From Planctomycetota bacterium (lineage in GTDB: Bacteria; Planctomycetota; Planctomycetia; Planctomycetales; Planctomycetaceae): a stretch of DNA of 5,204 bases. The translations under genes were made by a program, and so were the position numbers. Position 1 is the first letter of the stretch. Each line of letters starts with the position of its first letter. The stretch is taken from assembly GCA_029977045.1 (NCBI GenBank), contig JAPOLP010000487.1, positions 1 through 5,204 on the forward strand, given 5' to 3'. Positions 1 through 5,204 of this stretch are shown here, piece after piece. Under the pieces are notes generated by a model. The model was not told where the DNA came from. It made no database searches and saw only the letters and a list, made by a program, of their open reading frames with translations.

Positions 1-2338
1 CCAGAACCTTGACCAGGAACGGCAGCCGGGCATCGAACGCCCGCTGATCTTCCAGCAGCACGTTCGCCGTCCGTCCGTTAAGAGCCGTCTCGACGAACTC
101 GTTGACGTACGCCGCCGAAACTCCGTAACGGGCGAGTTGTCCCCGTCGCAGCTCGATGCGCAATTGAGGAATCAGAGTCTGCTGCTCGACGATCGGCTCG
201 GCGAGACCGGGGATGGCCTCGATCGCTGTTTTGATCTCGGCGGCCTTGCGCCGCAGCACGTCGAGGTCGTCACCGAACAGTTTGATCGCGATCTGCGCCT
301 GCACGCCGGACAACATGTGGCTGATCAGGTGCGCGATCGGCTGCTCGACTTCCGTCTGCACGCCGGGCACGTCTTCCAGCTCGTGATGAATCGTTCGGAT
401 AAACTCCTCACGCTCGACGCCACTGTCTGGATTCATCGAGATCACGTACTCGGCAACGTTCACCCCCATGACGTGCTCGTCTTCTTCCGCGCGTCCAATC
501 CGGTTCGTGAACCACGCGATCGGGCCGTTGGGGTTCTCTTCGGATGCAAGCAGGCTGCCGAATCGCTCGTCGACCGTCTGCGTCACTCGCCGAGTCGTGT
601 TCAGCGACGTCCCAGGCGGGAGAAACAGGTTGACCTGCGTCGCGCCTTCGTCAAACGCTGGCAGGAAGTCCTTGCCCATCACCACGACGATCAGCACGCT
701 CCCGGCGATGGCGACCGCAGTTACCGCTGACACCGTTGTCAGCCCCTGCCAGGTCATACTCAGTCGAACGATCGGCGTTGCCAGCCATTTGAGGCCTCGC
801 AGAACGAAACCGTCTCCCTGACTGCGAGTCGCTCGCGTGTTCGGCAGCAGGTACCGCGACAGCACCGGCGTGACAGTCAACGAAACGAGCGTCGAGACGA
901 GAATCGACACGACGTACGCGATGCCCAGCGGCGTAAATAGCCGGCCTTCCATCCCGGCCAGAGCGAACAGCGGCGCGAAGACCAGAATCACCAGGATCGT
1001 GCTGATAATGATCGCCCCGCGGACTTCGCGACTGGCATCGTAAATCACCCGCAGCACGGCACGCGGCTGTTCCAGCTGCGCATTCTGCTTCAGCCGCCGG
1101 AAGATGTTCTCGACATCGACGATCGCGTCGTCGACCAGCTCACCCAGCGCCACCGCAATTCCGCCCAGCGTCATCACGTTGATCGACAGCCCGAACCAGC
1201 GAAACACTAGAGCCGTCGTCAGGATCGAAAGCGGAATCGCCGTCAGCGTGATGAAGGTCGTGCGGAAATTCAGCAGGAACAGAAACAGCACGATGACAAC
1301 CAGAATCGCTCCGTCACGCAGCGCTTCGATCACGTTGTTGACCGAGAAGTCGATGAACTCGCGCTGCTCGTAAGTCGGTTCCAGCACGACGTCCGGCGGG
1401 AGGCTGGTTCGCAGTTCATCCAGCGCCTTGTGGATTTCCTCGGTCAGCCAGCGAGTATCGACACCGGGCTGCTTCTGAATCGTCAATACGACAGCTTCGC
1501 GACCATTGACTGTCGAATCACCTCGCTTCGGCTGCGGAGCCTCGACGACTCGCGCGACATCTTCGAGCAGCACCGGTCGCAGCTCCGTCTGTCGCACGAC
1601 GACCTGCAGGATTTCCTCTTTCGATTTCAGCCGTCCGACGCCGCGAGCCAGCAGTTCCTGCGACTCCTTCTCGAGGTACCCGCCCGTGACGTTGAGGTTC
1701 GACTCCTGCAGAGCAACTTCTACATCGTGCAGCTTGACCTCGTGCCGGTGCAGCAGGTGCGGATCGACGAGCACCTGATACTGCTTTCGACCGCCGCCCA
1801 CTGTGATCACCTGGGCGATACCGGGAATCGTCAACAGCCGCCGCTTGACGATCCAGTCGGCACTGGTCCGCAGCTCCAGAGGAGGCGTCGTCCCGTCCTT
1901 GCTCCACATGCCGATAAGCATGATCTGCCCGAGCAGCGACGACTGCGGGGCCATCAGCGGGTGCAGCCCTTCGGGCAGTTGTTCGCCCACCGAATCAATC
2001 CGCTCCTGGACGATCTGCCGGGCCGTGTAGATGTCCGCGCCCCAGTCGAACTCGGCATAAATCAGCGACAGTCCGATGTCCGACGAACTCCGCACGGCCT
2101 GCACGCCAGAAGCCCCGTTCAGTGCCGTCTCAATCGGAAATGTGACCAGCGTCTCAACTTCTTCCGGCGCGTAACCGGGGCACTCGGTAATCAGCACGAC
2201 GCGGGGCCGAGTCAGATCCGGCAGCACGTCAATCGGCAGCTTGGTCGTGACGATGCTGCCATACACGACCACCGCCAGCGCCACCACGACGATCAGCAGC
2301 CGGTGATTCAGAGCGAAACGAATGACGGCGTTCAGCAT
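1..2338 (-). CDS. Efflux RND transporter permease subunit, heavy-metal (CusA/CzcA) type, C-terminus cut by window edge
   Basis: This would be the inner-membrane, proton-driven pump of a tripartite metal efflux complex that works with a periplasmic adaptor and an outer-membrane channel. The minus strand is open for 779 codons without a stop or frameshift, beginning MLNAVIRFALNHRLL. TM1 lies at about residues 14-30, followed by the family-typical LPIDVLPDLTRPRV (34-47) and a periplasmic pore region to about 335. TM2-TM6 lie at about 342-490 and TM7 at about 538-555. TM4 carries GELVDDAIVDVEN (399-411), matching the HME-RND proton-relay segment, with D403 and E410 in the usual acidic positions. 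The second periplasmic half includes SHMLSG (673-678) and KLFGDD (686-691). Family members have about 1,030-1,050 residues, so roughly 250-270 are missing beyond position 1. The start follows a weak GAAG (2345-2348) six bases upstream. Family assignment is strong; the metal is not determined. Of the three CusA copper-binding methionines, only the one near M675 seems present, so Zn/Co/Ni-type or other substrates are as likely as Cu/Ag. Confidence 0.95.
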   Translation of the reverse strand, partial: MLNAVIRFALNHRLLIVVVALAVVVYGSIVTTKLPIDVLPDLTRPRVVLITECPGYAPEEVETLVTFPIETALNGASGVQAVRSSSDIGLSLIYAEFDWGADIYTARQIVQERIDSVGEQLPEGLHPLMAPQSSLLGQIMLIGMWSKDGTTPPLELRTSADWIVKRRLLTIPGIAQVITVGGGRKQYQVLVDPHLLHRHEVKLHDVEVALQESNLNVTGGYLEKESQELLARGVGRLKSKEEILQVVVRQTELRPVLLEDVARVVEAPQPKRGDSTVNGREAVVLTIQKQPGVDTRWLTEEIHKALDELRTSLPPDVVLEPTYEQREFIDFSVNNVIEALRDGAILVVIVLFLFLLNFRTTFITLTAIPLSILTTALVFRWFGLSINVMTLGGIAVALGELVDDAIVDVENIFRRLKQNAQLEQPRAVLRVIYDASREVRGAIIISTILVILVFAPLFALAGMEGRLFTPLGIAYVVSILVSTLVSLTVTPVLSRYLLPNTRATRSQGDGFVLRGLKWLATPIVRLSMTWQGLTTVSAVTAVAIAGSVLIVVVMGKDFLPAFDEGATQVNLFLPPGTSLNTTRRVTQTVDERFGSLLASEENPNGPIAWFTNRIGRAEEDEHVMGVNVAEYVISMNPDSGVEREEFIRTIHHELEDVPGVQTEVEQPIAHLISHMLSGVQAQIAIKLFGDDLDVLRRKAAEIKTAIEAIPGLAEPIVEQQTLIPQLRIELRRGQLARYGVSAAYVNEFVETALNGRTANVLLEDQRAFDARLPFLVKVL

Positions 2339-2367
2339 TTAGTGCTTCATCACACTGAGGTTCTGAA

Positions 2368-2436
2368 GTCGTGGACGAGGCCACGAGTCCCAATCCGGCC
2401 AACTCACGATTAAGGACTCGTGACCTCGTCCACTAC
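2368..2436. repeat. Long imperfect inverted repeat (hairpin) between the sialidase-like and RND genes
   Basis: The arms at 2368-2390 and 2414-2436 are 23 bases each and complementary except at two positions. The core arms 2371-2390 and 2414-2433 (20 bases) differ at one position only. Inside, AATC (2392-2395) can pair with GATT (2408-2411) after a small bulge, leaving a loop of about 12 bases. The element fills half of the 139-base gap between two genes on the minus strand. No T-run follows on either strand, so it is not a standard rho-independent terminator. It could be a dispersed intergenic palindrome (REP- or MITE-like), a transcript-stabilising hairpin, or a bidirectional terminator of unusual type. 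The structure is directly seen; its role is open. Confidence 0.85.
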
Positions 2437-2477
2437 GCAATCGCAACAGACTTATCTGCCAGTCACAAACACTCGCC

Positions 2478-3509
2478 TTACCAGGCGGATGCATCCAGCA
2501 CGACGTGCTTCACACGCTGACGCTTCCAGGTGTAGGTGACGTGCACCTTGCCGTCAGACGTCTGAATGATCGCCGGATAGGAGTACTCGCCCGGTTCGTT
2601 TTCGAGTGTCACGACCTGCTTCCAGTCGGTGCCGTTCTTCGTAACAGCGATGTTCAGCGGGCTGCGACCGCGTTTCGTGTGGTTGTAAACGAGCAACCCG
2701 CGACCGTCCTTCAGCGTGACCGCGTCGATGCCGCTGTTCGGATTCGGCAGATCGATCAGGCTCATCTTGCTCCACGACTTTCCGCCGTCGTCAGACGTTG
2801 CCGTCGCGATCTGCCCCTGCCGGCTGCGGCACAGAATGCGGATCGTCTTGCCGAACGTCAGCAGCCCCGGCTGAATCGCGTCCATCTCGTCCTTCGTGTT
2901 GAGAGCTTCGGTCGCCGTCCAGGTTTTCCCGTTATCCGTGCTGAGTTCCATATGTACCCGCCAGCCGTCGTGTTCGGTGCTGACGCCCGAGACGATCGTG
3001 CCGTCAGCGAGCTGGATCGGCTTGTTCTTGATCGGTCCATAAATGCCATCCGGCAGCCGCTCCATCTTCGACCAGGTTTTCCCGCCGTCATTTGAGCGAA
3101 TCAGCTCGCCCCACCAGGTGCTGGGACTCGGTCCGTTCTTATAGAACAGCAGCAGTGGCCCGGTTTTCGGCTGAAACAGCACGGGGTTCCAGGTCGGATG
3201 CCGCTTCTCCGGACTGATCACGCCATTGGCCACTTCAACTGGCGTCGACCATTTGCCGTCGCTCCAGCGAGACACCCAGATGCCGACGTCAGGATCCTTC
3301 TCACGAGTCCCGCCGAACCAGGCGGCGATCAGCCCGTCCTTCGTTTCCTCAATCGTCGACGCATGACACTGCGGAAACGGAGCATCCTCGTAAATGAATT
3401 CACCGAGCACATACCCCGGCTGCTTCGTGAGATCGTCTGCCGCCTGTAAACGAACCCCCGGCACGACGAAAACAGCAACAGCCAGCAACAGGACAATCCG
3501 ATTCAGCAT
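2478..3509 (-). CDS. Secreted sialidase-family (BNR/Asp-box beta-propeller) protein
   Basis: This is a complete 343-residue exported protein resembling the BNR_2-type sialidase family, probably a periplasmic or extracellular glycan-acting propeller. The start is ATG at 3507-3509, not the in-frame ATG at 3579-3581: it is preceded by GGAG six bases upstream and begins a clean signal peptide (MLNRIVLLLAVAVFVVPGVRLQA, likely cleavage after A23). Asp boxes lie at S139-W146 (SNDGGKTW), S190-W197 (STDNGKTW), S239-W246 (SDDGGKSW) and a degenerate T290-W296, spaced 49-51 residues apart as expected for propeller blades. Other conserved segments are CHAST (48-52), AAWFGG (62-67), DPDVGIW (72-78), CRSRQG (227-232) and GEYSYPAI (307-314). 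The classical sialidase RIP arginine motif is not visible; CHAST occupies its place, so activity on sialic acid is doubtful. R69, R81, R103, R228, R230 and Y309 are candidates for active-site roles by position only. Its neighbour across the divergent region is another secreted propeller protein. Confidence 0.93.
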   Translation of the reverse strand: MLNRIVLLLAVAVFVVPGVRLQAADDLTKQPGYVLGEFIYEDAPFPQCHASTIEETKDGLIAAWFGGTREKDPDVGIWVSRWSDGKWSTPVEVANGVISPEKRHPTWNPVLFQPKTGPLLLFYKNGPSPSTWWGELIRSNDGGKTWSKMERLPDGIYGPIKNKPIQLADGTIVSGVSTEHDGWRVHMELSTDNGKTWTATEALNTKDEMDAIQPGLLTFGKTIRILCRSRQGQIATATSDDGGKSWSKMSLIDLPNPNSGIDAVTLKDGRGLLVYNHTKRGRSPLNIAVTKNGTDWKQVVTLENEPGEYSYPAIIQTSDGKVHVTYTWKRQRVKHVVLDASAW

Positions 3510-3515
3510 GGTAAG

Positions 3516-3519
3516 CTCC
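3516..3519 (-). promoter_or_regulatory. Shine-Dalgarno site of the sialidase-family gene
   Basis: On the minus strand this reads GGAG, with six bases before the ATG at 3507-3509. It decides the start: the longer reading from 3581 would add 24 residues rich in R, P and C ahead of an otherwise well-formed signal peptide. Confidence 0.7.
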
Positions 3520-3603
3520 GGGTGACAGGTCGGTCGTTCGCGATTCAAAACAAGGCAGACCGGGACTCTGACGGGGAACAATCGACGCCGTCAACTCGAC
3601 TGT

Positions 3604-3675
3604 GATGCGGCAGCCAAACAGGCCCGAAGGGCCTGAATACGCAACGCTGCATTCTTAACCGCGATGCGGCAACCA
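3604..3675. repeat. 13-bp direct repeat flanking a hairpin in the divergent intergenic region
   Basis: GATGCGGCAGCCA (3604-3616) recurs as GATGCGGCAACCA (3663-3675), one mismatch in 13, at an offset of 59 bases. Between the copies lies the hairpin at 3620-3634. A further 8-base inverted pair, CAACGCTG (3642-3649) with CAGCGTTG (3691-3698), overlaps the second half. Together they suggest a composite intergenic repeat of about 95 bases, or paired binding sites for a regulator of the two divergent genes. No coding sequence is supported here. Confidence 0.5.
3620..3634. repeat. Small perfect hairpin, AGGCCC-GAA-GGGCCT
   Basis: This is a perfect six-base stem with a three-base loop, very GC-rich, in the region between the divergent gene starts. 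It lies 111 bases upstream of the sialidase-like start and 161 bases upstream of the dehydrogenase-like start. No T-run follows, and it is not at a gene end, so a terminator is unlikely. A dispersed palindrome or an operator half is possible. Confidence 0.5.
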
Positions 3676-3712
3676 GTCGAAACCAAGCCTCAGCGTTGAC
3701 GTCACCGCACAG

Positions 3713-3741
3713 TGGAGAACTCGCGAAGGCTTCACTCTAAT
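3713..3741 (+). promoter_or_regulatory. Candidate sigma70-like promoter for the dehydrogenase-like gene
   Basis: TGGAGA (3713-3718, 4 of 6 to the -35 consensus) and TCTAAT (3736-3741, 5 of 6 to the -10 consensus) are separated by exactly 17 bases. Transcription would start near 3748, giving a leader of roughly 48 bases before the ATG at 3796. The match is modest, and planctomycete promoters are not well described, so this is a candidate only. Confidence 0.25.
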
Positions 3742-3783
3742 GGGCCGTCCAACGATTTTGTTCCCGCGAGGCTCCATTCCGAT

Positions 3784-3788
3784 TAAGG
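3784..3788 (+). promoter_or_regulatory. Shine-Dalgarno site of the dehydrogenase-like gene
   Basis: TAAGG with seven bases before the ATG at 3796 supports that start over the in-frame ATG at 3814, which would drop six residues from the signal peptide's front. Confidence 0.5.
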
Positions 3789-3795
3789 CTCTTCC

Positions 3796-5204
3796 ATGCC
3801 GACGATTTTCCACATGACTGCTTACCTGCTGACGATTCTCGCACTGACCACGACAACGCTTTCTCAAACGGCCCACGCTGCCGATGCCGCGCCGGACTCA
3901 GTGAACTGGGCGTTTGCCGACGGCGACGCTGGCTGGAAGCCGGTAACCGACGTGCAGCTTGCCGTGAAAGGCGGGCACCTGATTGTCACGGGGACTGATA
4001 ACGATCCACATTTCGCGACGACTCTAAAGGCGTCCGGCGGGGCGAAGCTGCTGAAGATTCATGCGAAGTTCAACGGACTGCTGCATGGGCAGCTCTTCTG
4101 GGGAGAGGCCGGCAAGGACGGCTTCAGCGAGCAGCGGTCTGTTCGTTATGAAGTTCGCGGGAACGGCGAGTTCAAAACGATCCGCGTCTTCTTCCACTCG
4201 GACGCCGACGTCACGGCACTCCGCATCGACCCGCACGCCGGCAAGTGCCACCTGGAAATCGCGAGCATCGAACTCGTCAGCGAAGCACCGCCGGAACCGC
4301 AGTCAACTCCCGCCGACCAGATCCGGCTGCTCGACGGCTTTCAGGCCGAGCTGCTTTACTCGGTGCCAAAGGCTCAAGGTTCCTGGGTCAGCCTGTGTGT
4401 TGACGGCAAAGGCCGGCTGATCACGTCGGACCAGTACGGCAAACTCTATCGGATCACTGTCCCGGAAATCGGCTCCGGCGAGTCAGCCGCTGTCGAAGAG
4501 ATTCCTGTCAATCTCGGCATGGCGCAGGGGCTGCTCTGGGCGTTCGACAGTCTCTACGTGATGGTCAACGGCCAGGGCTCGGGCCTTTACCGACTGCGGG
4601 ACACCAACGGCGACGACCAGCTCGACGACGTCAAACTGCTGCGAGCGATCAACGGAGGCGGCGAGCACGGACCTCACGCGGTCGTGCTGAGCCCGGATGG
4701 CAAGTCGCTCTACATCTGCGGCGGCAACCACACGGGCATCCCCGATCCGGAAACGTCCCGGCTGCCGCGTACCTGGGACGAGGATCAACTGCTGCCTCGC
4801 ATGTGGGACGCCGGCGGCCACGCGGTTGGCAAAATGGCTCCCGGCGGCTGGGTCGCGAAGACGGATCCGGAAGGCAAGTCGTTCGAGCTGATCGCCGCCG
4901 GCTTCCGCAACGAATACGACCTCGCGTTCAACGCTCAGGGTGAGCTGTTCACGTACGACGCCGACATGGAATGGGACGTCGGCACACCGTGGTACCGCCC
5001 GACGCGAGTCAACCACGTCGTCAGCGGCGCCGAGTTCGGCTGGCGATCCGGCACCGGCAAATGGCCGGACTACTACCCGGACAGCCTGGGAGCCGTCGTC
5101 AACATCGGCCCCGGCTCGCCAACCGGCATCACGTTCGGCACCGGCGCGAAGTTCCCTGCGAAGTATCAGAACGCCATGTTCGCGCTCGATTGGAGCTGGG
5201 GCAA
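3796..5204 (+). CDS. Secreted membrane-bound-dehydrogenase-like beta-propeller protein (PVC type), C-terminus cut by window edge
   Basis: The frame is open for 469 codons to the right edge. A signal peptide is clear: a hydrophobic stretch at 9-22 and a likely cleavage at AHA|AD (28/29). Residues about 36-161 form a separate domain that looks like a beta-sandwich and is not part of the propeller; a proline-rich linker (PPEPQSTP, 165-172) follows. From about 175 the sequence resembles the soluble sugar-dehydrogenase-like propeller found in planctomycete 'putative membrane-bound dehydrogenase' proteins. Signs are a calcium-loop-like DTNGDDQLD (269-277), GGGEHGPHA (287-295), the segments LPRTWDEDQLLPRMWDAGGH (323-342), GFRNEYDLAFN (369-379), FTYDADMEWD (385-394) and GAEFGWRSG (411-419). 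In this family the rest usually holds HEAT repeats and a cytochrome c with CxxCH; none is visible yet, so total length may exceed 900 residues. Substrate and cofactor are unknown; a quinoprotein-like electron-donating oxidation of a sugar is a guess from the fold. Confidence 0.88.
   Translation, partial: MPTIFHMTAYLLTILALTTTTLSQTAHAADAAPDSVNWAFADGDAGWKPVTDVQLAVKGGHLIVTGTDNDPHFATTLKASGGAKLLKIHAKFNGLLHGQLFWGEAGKDGFSEQRSVRYEVRGNGEFKTIRVFFHSDADVTALRIDPHAGKCHLEIASIELVSEAPPEPQSTPADQIRLLDGFQAELLYSVPKAQGSWVSLCVDGKGRLITSDQYGKLYRITVPEIGSGESAAVEEIPVNLGMAQGLLWAFDSLYVMVNGQGSGLYRLRDTNGDDQLDDVKLLRAINGGGEHGPHAVVLSPDGKSLYICGGNHTGIPDPETSRLPRTWDEDQLLPRMWDAGGHAVGKMAPGGWVAKTDPEGKSFELIAAGFRNEYDLAFNAQGELFTYDADMEWDVGTPWYRPTRVNHVVSGAEFGWRSGTGKWPDYYPDSLGAVVNIGPGSPTGITFGTGAKFPAKYQNAMFALDWSWG

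Noticed and set aside
137..730. Plus-strand open frame of 197 codons
   Set aside because: It is antisense to the RND gene, whose minus-strand frame is continuous with clear family motifs through this stretch.
1430..2413. Long plus-strand open frame of 327 codons
   Set aside because: It lies antisense to the well-supported RND gene, has a Q/R/H/D-rich composition typical of the reverse of GC-rich coding DNA, and shows no recognisable domain.
2368..2436. Rho-independent terminator
   Set aside because: The stem is long enough, but no T-run follows on either strand, so it is listed as an inverted repeat instead.
2339..2480. Small minus-strand reading frame running from the sialidase-like stop region to TAA at 2339
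   Set aside because: It is open for about 45 codons but passes through the palindrome, lacks a convincing start and ribosome site, and its predicted peptide resembles no protein I know.
3507..3581. Upstream start for the sialidase-like gene at 3581
   Set aside because: It would put a charged, proline- and cysteine-containing 24-residue stretch before a good signal peptide, while the ATG at 3509 has GGAG at ideal spacing.
3655..3876. Minus-strand open frame of 73 codons covering the divergent region
   Set aside because: It overlaps the start and signal peptide of the plus-strand gene, is arginine-rich and has no domain or convincing ribosome site.
4483..5016. Minus-strand open frame of 177 codons
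   Set aside because: It is antisense to the dehydrogenase-like gene, and its composition is that of a shadow frame in high-GC coding sequence.

Overview
The window is GC-rich bacterial DNA with three protein genes. Two are cut by the window edges. The combination points to a planctomycete or a close PVC-group relative: a secreted Asp-box 'sialidase-family' protein of the CHAST type, and a secreted beta-propeller 'membrane-bound dehydrogenase' of the kind that in Planctomycetes usually continues into HEAT repeats and a cytochrome c domain. This placement comes from remembered family resemblance, not from a search.

Layout. Positions 1-2338 (minus) encode the N-terminal 779 residues of a heavy-metal-type RND efflux pump (CusA/CzcA family); its C-terminal part lies beyond the left edge. 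Positions 2339-2477 form a short gap dominated by a long imperfect inverted repeat (2368-2436). Positions 2478-3509 (minus) encode a complete 343-residue exported Asp-box propeller protein. Positions 3510-3795 are a divergent intergenic region holding a compact hairpin, a 13-bp direct repeat and a weak candidate promoter. Positions 3796-5204 (plus) encode the first 469 residues of a large secreted dehydrogenase-like propeller protein, open at the right edge.

How the genes relate. The two secreted proteins are transcribed divergently from a shared 286-bp region. Both look like exported carbohydrate- or sugar-related proteins, so a shared role in polysaccharide or glycoconjugate breakdown is possible but unproven. 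The RND gene lies downstream of the sialidase gene on the same strand, but the hairpin separates them and no adaptor gene lies between, so functional linkage is doubtful. If adaptor and outer-membrane partners are nearby, they would lie to the left of the window.

I see no RNA gene, CRISPR array, transposase, phage gene or defence system. The window looks like ordinary chromosomal sequence. The points most worth a second look are the long hairpin, the altered sialidase signature, the acidic TM4 and lost methionines of the pump, and the extra N-terminal domain of the dehydrogenase.
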